Shown: positions 32,962 to 45,904 of the stretch, one piece after another
Layout: each line of letters begins with the position of its first letter
How positions within the stretch are numbered: position 1 is the stretch's first letter
Assembly (NCBI RefSeq): GCF_035304305.1
Contig: NZ_DATGQG010000054.1
Coordinates: 124,001 to 188,000, forward strand
DNA from: Ferrovibrio sp035304305
GTDB taxonomy: Bacteria > Pseudomonadota > Alphaproteobacteria > Ferrovibrionales > Ferrovibrionaceae
DNA: 64,000 nucleotides
Direction of reading: 5' to 3'
Translations under genes and position numbers: made by a program
The notes under the pieces: model-generated
The model's input: only the letters and a program-made list of their open reading frames with translations
Told to the model about the DNA's origin: nothing
Database searches by the model: none

Positions 32962-34791
32962 TTACTTCTTCGGTTTGGCGGCGACCTTCGCCGGCGCCGG
33001 CTCGGGTTTCTCGGCGCCGCCGCCGATCTTCACGCCCATCCGCTTCATGATCACATACTGCTGCAGGATGCTGAGCAGGTTGTTCCAGGTCCAGTAGATC
33101 ACCAGGCCGGCGGCGAAGCTGCCGAGCATGAAGGTGAAGACCACCGGCATCAGGGCGAAGATCTTCTGCTGCACCGGATCGGGCGGCGTCGGATTCATCT
33201 TCATCTGCGCCCACATGGAGATGCCCATCAGGATCGGCCAGACGCCGATCGAGATGATTGCCAGCGGGCCGAGATCGGGCACGCTCCAGGGCAGCAGGCC
33301 GAAGCCGTTGAGCCAGGAGGTCGGGTCCGGCGCCGACAGATCGCGGATCCAGCCGTAGAACGGCGCATGCCGCAATTCGATGGTGATGTAGAGCACCTTG
33401 TACAGCGCGAAGAAGACGGGGATCTGCAGCAGGATCGGCAGGCAGCCGGCGGCGGGATTGACCTTCTCCCGCTTGTACAGTGCCATCAGTTCCTTCTGCA
33501 TCATCTCGCGGTTTTCGCCGTAGCGCTCGCGCAGCTTCTGCATTTCGGGCTGCAGTTTCTTCATCGCGCTCATCGCCACATAGGACTTGTAGGCGAGCGG
33601 GAAGAAGATCAGCTTGACGATGACGGTGAGCGCCAGCATCGCCAGGCCGATATTGCCGAGCAGGCCCTTCAGGAAGTCGATGGCGTGGAACATCGGCTTG
33701 GTCAGGAAGTGGAACCAGCCCCAGTCGATCGCCAGCTCGAAACGCGGAATGCGGTGCTGCTCCTCGTAGCGGTCGATCAGCTTCACTTCCTTGGCGCCGG
33801 CAAACAGCAGGCTGGTGGATTCGATGCTCTTGCCCGGCTCGAGCTGCTGGCCGCCGCCGAGATAATCGACCTGGAAGCGGTCGGGCCCGTTGCCCTTGGC
33901 GACGGTGAAGCGCGCCTTCACATTCTGCTCCGGAGCGGGCACCAGGGCGGTCAGCCAGTACTTGTCGGTAAAGCCGATCCAGCCGCCGACCGAATTCACT
34001 TCGACGGGCTCGCCCGGCGCGAGATCGCCATAGGCATGCTCCTGCTTGGTGCCCTCATCGCCGGCGGCGTCGCGGAACACGCCGAGCGGGCCTTCATACA
34101 GAATATAGAGACCGTCGGTCTTCGGCAGGCCATGACGCGAGGCCAGCGCATAGGGGAACAGCGTGACGGCCGCGCCGCCGCGATTCTCCACCTTCTGCGT
34201 CACGGTGAAGAGATAGTTGTCGTCGAGATTGATGACGCGCGTGAACACCAGGCCCTGGCCGTTGTCCCAGGTCAGCGTCACAGGCTGCCCCGGCCGCAGC
34301 ACGTCCCTGTCGGCCGTCCACCGCGTCTGGCCGTCCGGAACGGCAACGCCGCTGCCAGCCGCCGTCCAGCCGAACTCGGCGTAATACGGCGACGGCCCGC
34401 CGGCCGGCGAAAGCAGATGGATCGGCTGGCTGTCGGGTTTGATGGTTTCCTTGTATTCCGGCAGCGTGATGTCATCGATGCGGCCACCGACAAGGTTGAG
34501 CGAGCCGACCAGCCGCTTGCCCTCGATCTTCACGCGGGGCGCCGCAGCCAGCGCCTTCTCGCGCGTGATGGTTTCGGCCACCTGCTGCGCCAGGCTGGGC
34601 AGCTGCGGCAGCGCAGTGGTTCCCTCCTGACCCGGCGACGGCTGCGGCACGCTGGCCTGCTGCTCGCTCTGCTGCACCGCCTGCTGCTGGCGCAGGCGCT
34701 CCTGCTTCGGCGCCTCGACCAGCAGCTGGAAGCCAAGCAGGATCGCCACCGACAGGGCGATCGCGATGATGAGATTCTTCTGGTCGGACAT
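32962..34791 (-). CDS. yidC: Membrane protein insertase YidC
   Basis: A 609-residue inner-membrane insertase. N-terminal anchor helix (about 7-23), a Gln-rich linker, a large periplasmic beta-super-sandwich to about 350, then five C-terminal helices with FHAIDFLKGLLGNIGLAMLA and the conserved PLAYKSYVAMSAMKKLQPEM loop; the 3' end is Lys/Pro-rich. Starts with ATG overlapping the last base of yidD, and is followed by engB. Works with SecYEG and alone on small proteins. Confidence 0.95.
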   Translation of the reverse strand: MSDQKNLIIAIALSVAILLGFQLLVEAPKQERLRQQQAVQQSEQQASVPQPSPGQEGTTALPQLPSLAQQVAETITREKALAAAPRVKIEGKRLVGSLNLVGGRIDDITLPEYKETIKPDSQPIHLLSPAGGPSPYYAEFGWTAAGSGVAVPDGQTRWTADRDVLRPGQPVTLTWDNGQGLVFTRVINLDDNYLFTVTQKVENRGGAAVTLFPYALASRHGLPKTDGLYILYEGPLGVFRDAAGDEGTKQEHAYGDLAPGEPVEVNSVGGWIGFTDKYWLTALVPAPEQNVKARFTVAKGNGPDRFQVDYLGGGQQLEPGKSIESTSLLFAGAKEVKLIDRYEEQHRIPRFELAIDWGWFHFLTKPMFHAIDFLKGLLGNIGLAMLALTVIVKLIFFPLAYKSYVAMSAMKKLQPEMQKLRERYGENREMMQKELMALYKREKVNPAAGCLPILLQIPVFFALYKVLYITIELRHAPFYGWIRDLSAPDPTSWLNGFGLLPWSVPDLGPLAIISIGVWPILMGISMWAQMKMNPTPPDPVQQKIFALMPVVFTFMLGSFAAGLVIYWTWNNLLSILQQYVIMKRMGVKIGGGAEKPEPAPAKVAAKPKK

Positions 34792-35048
34792 CAGACTGAG
34801 CCTTGCTGTACGGAAGACGTTTGGCCGGCAGGCGGTACGGGATCGTAGCCGCTGCCGCCGAAAGGATTGCAGCGCGCCAGACGGCGCACCGCGAGATAGC
34901 TGCCCTTCAGGCCGCCGTGCCGCTCCAGCGCTTCCAGCGCATAGCAGGAGCAGGTCGGCTGGTAGCGGCAGTTATGCCCGATCCAGGGCGACAGGAACAA
35001 CCGGTAGGCCTGGATGGGGAGAGCAGCGAGGCGGGCGAGCGGCGTCAT
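34791..35048 (-). CDS. yidD: Membrane protein insertion efficiency factor YidD
   Basis: An 85-residue protein with the YidD signature: RLFLSPWIGHNCRYQPTCSCYALEAL and RLARCNPFGGSGYDPVP with conserved Cys residues. Peripheral on the inner membrane near YidC. Starts with ATG at 35048, overlapping the stop of rnpA by 4 bases, ends on the first base of yidC. Confidence 0.94.
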   Translation of the reverse strand: MTPLARLAALPIQAYRLFLSPWIGHNCRYQPTCSCYALEALERHGGLKGSYLAVRRLARCNPFGGSGYDPVPPAGQTSSVQQGSV

Positions 35049-35422
35049 GCCGCACCGGACGCCGCGTCGGGCGTTTCGCCCTGCCACAGCTTCAGCCTGC
35101 GCAGGGCCGATTCCAGATCCCGCCGCAGGGCGGCGTAGTCCCGCGACGGCGTCGCCTTCCGGGCAACGAGAACATAGTCATGGCCGGCAGCGGCATGGCC
35201 TGGCATGATTTCGGCAGCGAGCGCCTTGAGTCGCCGCCGTGCCCGGTTACGGGCCACGGCATTGCCGACCTTGCGGGAAGCGGTGAAGCCGATCCGGCGG
35301 CTGCCGGTAGGCCCGGGCGCGACCTGCAGCAGCAGGCCCGGCAGGGCTACCCGCCGTTCGGCCGCCTGCACCCGGAGATAATCCGCGCGGCGGCGGAGTC
35401 GATCGACGCCGCCCGACGCCAT
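35045..35422 (-). CDS. rnpA: Ribonuclease P protein component
   Basis: A 125-residue basic protein that binds the RNase P RNA in tRNA 5' maturation. RRIGFTASRKVGNAVARNRARRRLKALA holds the RNR-motif for RNA contact. It begins 10 bases after the rpmH stop. The ATG at 35422 matches the family length. Confidence 0.94.
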   Translation of the reverse strand: MASGGVDRLRRRADYLRVQAAERRVALPGLLLQVAPGPTGSRRIGFTASRKVGNAVARNRARRRLKALAAEIMPGHAAAGHDYVLVARKATPSRDYAALRRDLESALRRLKLWQGETPDAASGAA

Positions 35423-35432
35423 AGCGGGTTGA

Positions 35433-35567
35433 TCAGGCCGAGAGCTTCTTGCGGCCGGCAGCCCGGCGGCTGGCGATGACCTTGCGGCCGCCCGTGGTCG
35501 CCATGCGGGCGCGGAAACCATGGCGGCGCTTGCGCACCAGCTTGCTGGGTTGATAGGTCCGTTTCAC
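35433..35567 (-). CDS. rpmH: 50S ribosomal protein L34
   Basis: A 44-residue ribosomal protein read with a GTG start: M-K-R-T-Y-Q-P-S-K-L-V-R-K-R-R-H-G-F at the N-terminus, ending G-R-K-K-L-S-A. Every conserved L34 position is present. GGAGAG precedes the GTG. It is the first gene of the operon and its promoter is at 35680-35708. Confidence 0.95.
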   Translation of the reverse strand: MKRTYQPSKLVRKRRHGFRARMATTGGRKVIASRRAAGRKKLSA

Positions 35568-35679
35568 AGCGGCTCTCCGTCTGACTGCCGCCTTTTATCG
35601 CGGAAAACCGCGAAAAAGACGAAAACACGCATATAGAACTGCGGGGGCCCGCGAGGACCCCCGGCAAAATCGGTCCCGC

Positions 35680-35708
35680 TGTATACGGGGTCATATCAAC
35701 AGAGTCAA
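35680..35708 (-). promoter_or_regulatory. Sigma70 promoter of the rpmH-rnpA-yidD-yidC operon
   Basis: On the minus strand: TTGACT (35708-35703), 17 bases, TATACA (35685-35680). Both elements fit the housekeeping consensus well. The leader of about 105 bases carries two GC-rich stem-loops, one with arms around 35645-35665 and one CGCGG-TTTT-CCGCG near 35600, which may shape rpmH expression. Confidence 0.75.
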
Positions 35709-35762
35709 CGCGGGATCGCCGGCCCTGCCGGGCGGAAGCCGCGCGCGACCGGGCAATGCCGG

Positions 35763-35791
35763 TTGACGCGCCGGGGGCCAGACCCTATAAC
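35763..35791 (+). promoter_or_regulatory. Sigma70 promoter of rpmB
   Basis: TTGACG at 35763-35768, 17 bases, TATAAC at 35786-35791, 46 bases before the rpmB start. Near-consensus spacing and sequences fit strong constitutive expression of a ribosomal gene. It is divergent from the rpmH promoter 55 bases away. Confidence 0.75.
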
Positions 35792-35837
35792 CGGCCGCCA
35801 ATTTTGCGGAAACACGGAAGTTCAAGAGGATTTTATC

Positions 35838-36134
35838 ATGGCTCGTCGTTGCGAGGTTACCGGCAAGGGCGTTCAGACCGGAAACAATGTGAGCCACGCC
35901 AACAACAAGACCCGGCGTCGGTTCCTGCCGAATCTGAAGGTCGTCACGCTGATCAGCGAGGCCCTCGGCCGCGACGTGCGCCTGCGGGTGTCGAGCCACG
36001 GCCTGCGCTCGGTCGAGCATAACGGCGGCATCGACAACTGGCTGCTGAAGACCAGCGACTCCCGCCTCTCGGACGAGGCCCGGGTGCTGAAGCGCAAGAT
36101 CAAGAAGGCGCTGGCTGCCAAGCAGGCCGCCTGA
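35838..36134 (+). CDS. rpmB: 50S ribosomal protein L28
   Basis: A 98-residue ribosomal protein of the large subunit, longer at the C-terminus than E. coli L28 as usual in alphaproteobacteria. MARRCEVTGKG, NNVSHANNKTRRRFLPNL, and the C-terminal RKIKKALAAKQAA are typical. It begins at the ATG after AAGAGGA. Its own promoter and terminator make it a single-gene unit. Confidence 0.96.
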   Translation: MARRCEVTGKGVQTGNNVSHANNKTRRRFLPNLKVVTLISEALGRDVRLRVSSHGLRSVEHNGGIDNWLLKTSDSRLSDEARVLKRKIKKALAAKQAA

Positions 36135-36163
36135 TCCGCGCTGCCGCACAGGCAGAGTTTCGG

Positions 36164-36194
36164 ACGCCCGCCTCTCCGGCGGGCGTTCTTTTTT
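36164..36194 (+). terminator. Intrinsic terminator of rpmB
   Basis: ACGCCCGCC at 36164-36172, loop TCTCC, GGCGGGCGT at 36178-36186, followed by TCTTTTTT. Perfect nine-base stem plus T-run, 30 bases after the stop codon. Confidence 0.92.
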
Positions 36195-36199
36195 CCGGA

Positions 36200-37207
36200 T
36201 CAGGGCCGCAGCCGGAAGACCATCAGCAGCGTCCGCTGCAGCGGGTTTCGGTTGTCGTCCGACATTACATAGAGCCAGGCCGAGCCGTCCGCCGCGCGGC
36301 GGACATCCAGTGCCTCCATGTTGTCGACGGACCAGGGCCGGGCCCATTCCGCAACGACGCCGGAGGGCAGCGGCCCCGGTATGGCGAGCGCCGCCGCAGG
36401 TGTGCGGCGCAGGCGCGCCTTCGGACCTTCCAGCAGCGTGAAAAAGCGCTCGAGCACCAGCACGTCGCCCGCGCCTGCAACATTCGCCGGGATGACCGCG
36501 GCATCGGTGGGCCGGAATCCATCGCGCAGCGGCCAAGCGAGATCGCGCCATCCTGTGCCGCTCTTCAACCAGGCCGCGCTTGCCTCTTCGCCCGCCGCCA
36601 GCTCCTCGCTGAACAGCAGCAGCGCTCCGCCGGGCAGAGCCGCGATGGCTTCGACGCCGCCATTGCTCGGCTGTTCAACGGCGGCAAGTGGCAGCGCCAC
36701 TTCTCCGGTGGCCGGGCCGCCGGGCTGCGCGTAGGTCCAGATCCTGTGCGAGCGTTCGAACGCCACCAGCCAGCGGCCATCGCCGGTGCGGCGCAGCGCC
36801 TCGGCATCCCTGTCGCGACGCGTCGCGACGGGTCGGCCGGCCTGATCAAGCAGCGGCAGAATTTCAGCGCGCGCGATGCCAGTCGGGACCGCCTCGTTCG
36901 CAGCGAATTCGAGACGCAGCCAGTGACCGGTATCGGAAATGGCCCATAACCCGCCGCCATCCGCATCGACGACAAGCCCGGAATAGCCGCCAAACCGCGA
37001 ATCCTCGCCAGCCAGTATCAGTCCACCGAGATAATCCAGCCGGCCCAGGGTCTTTTCGGACGGCTGTTCGGGATTGAGTTCCAGAATCGCGCTGCGCACC
37101 GTGATCGGCTCGGCCGCCGCCGGCCGGATGAAACCGCAGAATGCCAGCGCCAGCAGGGCCGGAAGCAACAGGACCGGCATGAGTCTATAGTGCAGGGGAG
37201 CAGGCAT
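36200..37207 (-). CDS. Secreted esterase-like phytase-domain protein
   Basis: A 335-residue exported protein. Signal peptide (LLLPALLALAFCGFIRPAAAEP) and a beta-propeller-like body with FGGYSGLVVDADGGGLWAISDTGHW, RDAEALRR, GGVEAIAALPGG and VDNMEALDVRR, characteristic of the 'esterase-like activity of phytase' family. Enzymatic role is not established for the family. The start is an ATG after GAGGAAAG. Divergent from the hybrid kinase gene with only 25 bases between. Confidence 0.8.
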   Translation of the reverse strand: MPAPLHYRLMPVLLLPALLALAFCGFIRPAAAEPITVRSAILELNPEQPSEKTLGRLDYLGGLILAGEDSRFGGYSGLVVDADGGGLWAISDTGHWLRLEFAANEAVPTGIARAEILPLLDQAGRPVATRRDRDAEALRRTGDGRWLVAFERSHRIWTYAQPGGPATGEVALPLAAVEQPSNGGVEAIAALPGGALLLFSEELAAGEEASAAWLKSGTGWRDLAWPLRDGFRPTDAAVIPANVAGAGDVLVLERFFTLLEGPKARLRRTPAAALAIPGPLPSGVVAEWARPWSVDNMEALDVRRAADGSAWLYVMSDDNRNPLQRTLLMVFRLRP

Positions 37208-37232
37208 CCGTTATGCTTTCCTCGCGCGTCGA

Positions 37233-41450
<4,218 letters not shown>

Positions 41451-41459
41451 GCCGCGGAA

Positions 41460-43331
41460 TCAGGCGGCGCGGCGGGATCGTCCGGGGCCGCGCGGCTGCG
41501 ATGCAGCCGGCGTCTCGTCGAAGAGTTCGGCCAGCCGCTCCATCATCGCGCCGCCGAGCTGCTCAGCGTCCACGATGGTGACCGCGCGCTTGTAGTAGCG
41601 GGTGACGTCATGGCCGATGCCGATGGCGGTCAGTTCGACCGGCGAGCGGCGCTCGATCCATTCGATCACCTCGCGCAGATGGCGGTCGAGGTAGTTGCCC
41701 GGATTGACCGACAGCGTCGAGTCGTCAACGGGAGCGCCATCGGAAATCACCATCAGGATGCGGCGCTGTTCGGGCCGGGCGAGCAGGCGGTCGTGGGCCC
41801 AGAGCAGCGCTTCGCCGTCGATATTCTCCTTCAGCAGCCCCTCGCGCAGCATCAGGCCGAGATTGCGCCGCGCGCGCCGCCACGGCGCGTCGGCCGCCTT
41901 GTAGACGATGTGCCGCAGGTCGTTGAGACGACCCGGCTGCGGCGGCTTGTTCTCGGACAGCCATTTCTCGCGGCTCTGGCCGCCCTTCCAGGCACGCGTC
42001 GTGAAGCCGAGGATTTCCACCTTCACCGCGCAGCGTTCCAGCGTGCGGGCGAGGATGTCGGCGCACATCGCCGCGACGGTGATGGGGCGGCCGCGCATCG
42101 AGCCGGAATTGTCGATCAGCAGCGTCACGACGGTGTCGCGGAATTCGGTATCGCTTTCCTGCTTGTAGGAGAGCGGCAGGGTCGGGTTGGCGACCACGCG
42201 CGCGAGACGGGCGGCGTCGAGGATGCCTTCCTCGAGGTCGAAATGCCAGGAGCGCGACTGCTTCGCCATCAGGCGGCGCTGCAGGCGGTTGGCCAGCTTG
42301 CCGACGACCGATTGCAGGTGGCTGAGCTGCTGATCGAGATGATGGCGCAGCCGCGCGAGCTCCTCGGCGTCGCACAGATCGTCGGCGCTGATGACCTCGT
42401 CGAACTGCTTGGTGAATGCCTTGTAGGTCGGCTCGCGGTTATGGCCGGTGAGATCCGATTGCGGCGGACGGCGGCCCTTGCCGGCCTCTTCTCCGGAGCC
42501 CGCAACCTCCTGCTCCATGCCGGCTTCGGCTTCCATCTCGGCTGCTTCGCCGCCGGACGCATCAGCCGCGTCGGACTGGTCCATGCCGGCGCTGGCGGCC
42601 TCGCCCTGCTCGGAATCCTGGCCCTCGGACTGGCTCTGCGGCTGGTCGCCCTGGCTGTCCTCGGATTCGCCCTCGTCTTCCTCGTCGAGGTCGTTGCCGT
42701 CCTCATCAAGCAGATCGAGATCCTTGATCAGCTTGCGGGCCACCTTGGCGAAAGCCCGCTGGCTGTCGATGTTCTCGAACAGCCGGTCGAGATCCTCGCC
42801 GCCCTTCTCCTCGACCCAGTCGCGCCACAGCGCCACCATCTTCTGGGCCGATTCCGGAATTTTCTCGCCGGTCAGGCGTTCGCGCGCGATCAGGCCGACC
42901 ACGTCGGCGAGCGGCGCCTCCGAACGGTCCTTGACCTTGGCATAGCCGCGGCTTTTGCAGCGGTCTTCCAGCGCAGCCGCCAGATTCTTCGCCACGCCGG
43001 ACATGCGGTTGGCGCCGATCGCCTCGACGCGCGCCTGTTCGATGGCGTCGAATACCGCACGGGCCGTGCCGCCCTGCGGCAGCAGCCTTGAATGTAGTGC
43101 ATCGTCGTGATGGCGCAGCCGCAGGGCCATCGCATCCGCCATGCCGCGGATCTGCGCGACTTCTTCCGCCGGCAGGTCGCGACCGGGCACCGGCAGGCGG
43201 GCCCGCTTGCCGCGCAGTCCGGGCGTTTCCGGACCGAAGCTGACCTGGAGGTCACGGTCCTGGGAGATCGCCCGGGTGGCGGCAGTCAGGGCACGCTTGA
43301 ACGGTTCTGCGGGACTCTCTGGCTTGGCCAT
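41460..43331 (-). CDS. cobT: Cobaltochelatase subunit CobT
   Basis: A 623-residue subunit of the aerobic cobaltochelatase, which inserts cobalt into hydrogenobyrinic acid a,c-diamide. An acidic, Gln/Ser/Glu-rich central region (DEEDEGESEDSQGDQPQSQS) is followed by the von Willebrand A fold with the metal-binding MIDAS motif DNSGSMRGRP and DGAPVDDS. It is 15 bases after cobS. The third subunit CobN is not in the window. Confidence 0.93.
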   Translation of the reverse strand: MAKPESPAEPFKRALTAATRAISQDRDLQVSFGPETPGLRGKRARLPVPGRDLPAEEVAQIRGMADAMALRLRHHDDALHSRLLPQGGTARAVFDAIEQARVEAIGANRMSGVAKNLAAALEDRCKSRGYAKVKDRSEAPLADVVGLIARERLTGEKIPESAQKMVALWRDWVEEKGGEDLDRLFENIDSQRAFAKVARKLIKDLDLLDEDGNDLDEEDEGESEDSQGDQPQSQSEGQDSEQGEAASAGMDQSDAADASGGEAAEMEAEAGMEQEVAGSGEEAGKGRRPPQSDLTGHNREPTYKAFTKQFDEVISADDLCDAEELARLRHHLDQQLSHLQSVVGKLANRLQRRLMAKQSRSWHFDLEEGILDAARLARVVANPTLPLSYKQESDTEFRDTVVTLLIDNSGSMRGRPITVAAMCADILARTLERCAVKVEILGFTTRAWKGGQSREKWLSENKPPQPGRLNDLRHIVYKAADAPWRRARRNLGLMLREGLLKENIDGEALLWAHDRLLARPEQRRILMVISDGAPVDDSTLSVNPGNYLDRHLREVIEWIERRSPVELTAIGIGHDVTRYYKRAVTIVDAEQLGGAMMERLAELFDETPAASQPRGPGRSRRAA

Positions 43332-43346
43332 CGCGCCGGATATGCC

Positions 43347-44348
43347 TTACCTGAGATCGGCCTTCGCCGCCGTCTCGGGCAGCTCCTCGCCGAAGCAGCG
43401 CTGGTAGTATTCCGCCACCATCGGCCGCTCGAGCTCGTCGCACTTGTTGAGGAAGGTGAGCCGGAAGGCAAAGCCGACATCGCCGAAGATGCGCGCATTC
43501 TCGGCCCAGGTGATCACCGTGCGCGGGCTCATCACCGTGGAGATATCGCCATTGATGAAGCCGGCGCGGGTCAGTTCCGCCACGGCCACCATGTTGCGCA
43601 CCGTCTTCTTGCCCGCCTCGCCGGTATAGGTCGGCGACTTGGCGAGCACGATCGCGACTTCATCCTCGGCCGGCAGATAGTTGAGCGTGCAGACGATGCT
43701 CCAGCGGTCCATCTGGCCCTGGTTGATCTGCTGCGTGCCGTGATAGAGGCCGGTGGTGTCGCCGAGGCCGACTGTGTTGGCAGTCGCGAACAGACGGAAG
43801 GCCTTATGCGGCCGGATGACGCGGTTCTGGTCGAGCAGGGTCAGCTTGCCCTCGACTTCCAGCACGCGCTGGATGACGAACATTACATCCGGGCGGCCGG
43901 CATCGTATTCGTCGAAGACCAGCGCCACCGGCGACTGCAGCGCCCACGGCAGGATGCCTTCACGGAACTCCGTCACCTGCTTGCCGTCGCGCAGCACGAT
44001 GGCGTCCTTGCCCACCAGGTCGATGCGGCTGATATGGCTGTCGAGATTGACGCGCACGCAGGGCCAGTTAAGCCGGGCGGCGACCTGCTCGATATGGGTC
44101 GACTTGCCGGTGCCGTGGTAGCCCTGCACCATGACGCGGCGGTTATAGGCAAAGCCCGCCAGGATCGCGAGCGTGGTTTCGCGGTCGAACCGGTAGGCGC
44201 TGTCCAGATCGGGGACATGCTCGGTCGGCTGGCTGAAGCCGGGCACTTTCATGTCGCTGTCGATACCGAACACGTCGCGGACGGAAACGGTGATATCCGG
44301 CAGATCGGTGGCCGGCGTGGCAATGGACTTGGTCTGGAGGGCCGTCAT
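43347..44348 (-). CDS. cobS: Cobaltochelatase subunit CobS
   Basis: A 333-residue AAA+ ATPase partner of CobT in cobaltochelatase. Walker A GYHGTGKSTH, Walker B LVFDEYDAG and the sensor ATANTVG are present. The N-terminal sixty residues hold a CobS-typical beta region (PDITVSVRDVFGIDSDMKVPGF). Starts with ATG and reads into cobT. Upstream the gap of 72 bases leads to a J-domain gene. Confidence 0.94.
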   Translation of the reverse strand: MTALQTKSIATPATDLPDITVSVRDVFGIDSDMKVPGFSQPTEHVPDLDSAYRFDRETTLAILAGFAYNRRVMVQGYHGTGKSTHIEQVAARLNWPCVRVNLDSHISRIDLVGKDAIVLRDGKQVTEFREGILPWALQSPVALVFDEYDAGRPDVMFVIQRVLEVEGKLTLLDQNRVIRPHKAFRLFATANTVGLGDTTGLYHGTQQINQGQMDRWSIVCTLNYLPAEDEVAIVLAKSPTYTGEAGKKTVRNMVAVAELTRAGFINGDISTVMSPRTVITWAENARIFGDVGFAFRLTFLNKCDELERPMVAEYYQRCFGEELPETAAKADLR

Positions 44349-44420
44349 CTCACTCTCGGTCGTCTGGTGGCTTGCTTGGCCTTTTCGTGGGGCCTGAGTA
44401 GCGGCCCGCCTGGAAATCGC

Positions 44421-45035
44421 TCAAGTATAACCGCGCGATTGCAGGAAGGCATAGGCCTGGTTGATGCTTTTCAGCTGTTCCTCGGCGGCCCGGTCGCCAC
44501 CCCTTGTATCGGGGTGATACCGCTTCACCATCGTCTTGTATTGCGCCTTTATCACGGCTTTTCGTAACGGCAGGGTCAGCTTGGCCAGCTCGAACCCCAG
44601 CGTCACCAGCGCTTCCCGGACATCCGGAGGCAGCCGCAGCTCGGCCTCGCTCTTGCGTCGCCCGGCCCCGATCCGGATCCCCACATCGGCGAGGATGCCC
44701 AGATCGTCCTTCACCCAGACCTGCGGCTCCTCGCGCTGAGGCTTGGTCCCGAGCCGCCAGGTCGGGCGGTGCCCCAGCACGTCTTCGCGCTGGTAGCGCT
44801 CGATCTCATCGGGACTCATGCCCCGAAAAAAATCCCATCCGGCATTATACTGCCGCACATGGGGCAGACAGAAAAACCAGCGCCCGTCCCGTGGTTCCCG
44901 GCTTTTTGGGGCCGGATACAGCCCCTCTTCGCTGCATCCCGGATGATTGCAGCGGTTCGGCCGGCTGCGGCCGAAAGCAGCCTCCAGATCAGCTTCAAGA
45001 GCGGCTTTGCGCTGTGCGGCGCGGGCTTTGTTCAT
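44421..45035 (-). CDS. J-domain protein with N-terminal zinc-binding-like cysteines
   Basis: A 204-residue protein. The C-terminal J-domain (about 150-204) has the HPD motif at 174-176 and helix IV SINQAYAFLQS. The N-terminal part has C-x-H-x-x-C (Cys29, His31, Cys34) and a second pair Cys56/His59, consistent with a small zinc site. It probably recruits DnaK to a client. The position next to cobS suggests possible assistance to cobaltochelatase but this is inference. Confidence 0.85.
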   Translation of the reverse strand: MNKARAAQRKAALEADLEAAFGRSRPNRCNHPGCSEEGLYPAPKSREPRDGRWFFCLPHVRQYNAGWDFFRGMSPDEIERYQREDVLGHRPTWRLGTKPQREEPQVWVKDDLGILADVGIRIGAGRRKSEAELRLPPDVREALVTLGFELAKLTLPLRKAVIKAQYKTMVKRYHPDTRGGDRAAEEQLKSINQAYAFLQSRGYT

Positions 45036-45140
45036 GGTCGCGAAAGTATGGTTTCCGGGCGATGCACTGGCAAGGCAATAGCGGCTGATTTAACGTCGCA
45101 CCGAATTGCGGTTTTCCTATGGAACACATGGAGTCTGACG

Positions 45141-45434
45141 ATGGGCATGGCTGACCGGATCCGCAGAAGTCTCGCCGCCGCACTGGCCCCGGAGCGCGTC
45201 GAACTGGTCGACGAATCGGCCCGCCATGCCGGTCATGCGGCGATGAAAGGCCTGCAGCCGGAGGAAACGCATTTCCGCCTGCTCGTGGTGGCCGAAGGTT
45301 TCCGGGGCCTGTCGCGTGTCCAGCGGCAGCGGCTTGTCCACAAGGCACTGGAGGCGGAACTGGCAGAAGGCATCCACGCCCTTGCGATCACTGCCCTGAC
45401 CCCGGATGAACCCGGCGCCGCCCGGGAGCCATAG
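45141..45434 (+). CDS. BolA-family protein
   Basis: A 97-residue protein with a BolA-like fold: VELVDESARHAGHAAMKGLQ then THFRLLVVAEGFRGLSRVQRQRLVHKAL. BolA proteins bind monothiol glutaredoxins and Fe-S clusters, or nucleic acid. The conserved His in the FRLLVV region and the RVQRQRLVHKAL helix match. ATG at 45141; 45147 also possible. Divergent from the J-domain gene. Confidence 0.88.
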   Translation: MGMADRIRRSLAAALAPERVELVDESARHAGHAAMKGLQPEETHFRLLVVAEGFRGLSRVQRQRLVHKALEAELAEGIHALAITALTPDEPGAAREP

Positions 45435-45513
45435 CAGCTACAGCCGGAGCGAACCAAAGTCATTCTCATTCAACTTTTTCAGGCGCTTAATTCCAGAATT
45501 ACAACCTTTTCAT

Positions 45514-45540
45514 TTGACTGGACTCGGGGCGGGCTATTAA
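45514..45540 (+). promoter_or_regulatory. Possible promoter of the RHH gene
   Basis: TTGACT at 45514-45519, 15 bases, TATTAA at 45535-45540, 10 bases before the ATG. Elements are good but the spacer is short and the start would lie at or within the first codons, so a leaderless or alternative promoter is possible. Confidence 0.35.
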
Positions 45541-45550
45541 GAGTTGTGGC

Positions 45551-45904
45551 ATGCCAATCACCCGCAATCCGCAGCATAGCGGCGCCATCTCGGGTCCCAG
45601 TCTGATTACCCGGAATATCCGTCTTCACAGGGGGCGCACCAGCATCCGCCTCGAGCGACTGGAATGGGCAGCGCTGGATGCCATCTGCCGGGCCGAGGGC
45701 TTGGACCGCCACGCCTTTGCCAGCCTGGTCGACCGCGATCCGGCGCGCAAAGAGAAGACGCTCACCTCAAGGGTGCGCAGCGCCATCCTGACCTATTTCG
45801 TCGCGCGGGCGGGCATGAGCATCCCGGGAATGGGCAGCCGGCTCGTGCGCGAGTTCGTCAGTTCAGGACCAGAAGCAGCAACGCCGGAAGAGACGCGAAG
45901 CTGA
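45551..45904 (+). CDS. Ribbon-helix-helix (RHH_4-type) protein
   Basis: A 117-residue protein with the RHH_4 core: LITRNIRLHRGRTSIRLERLEWAALDAICRAEGLDRHAFASLVD, a form common in alphaproteobacteria. The strand TSIRL would contact the DNA major groove and the following helices form the dimer. The C-terminal tail is variable. Regulated genes unknown. It converges with an AEC transporter gene, overlapping by 47 bases. Confidence 0.82.
   Translation: MPITRNPQHSGAISGPSLITRNIRLHRGRTSIRLERLEWAALDAICRAEGLDRHAFASLVDRDPARKEKTLTSRVRSAILTYFVARAGMSIPGMGSRLVREFVSSGPEAATPEETRS

Noticed and set aside
34791..35708. The rpmH-rnpA-yidC cluster as a sign of the replication origin
   Set aside because: In many bacteria dnaA and oriC sit here, but no dnaA gene or cluster of DnaA boxes is seen, and alphaproteobacterial origins usually lie elsewhere.
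45036..45140. Search of the J-domain/BolA spacer for tRNA or riboswitch structure
   Set aside because: No cloverleaf or known aptamer core could be traced by eye.
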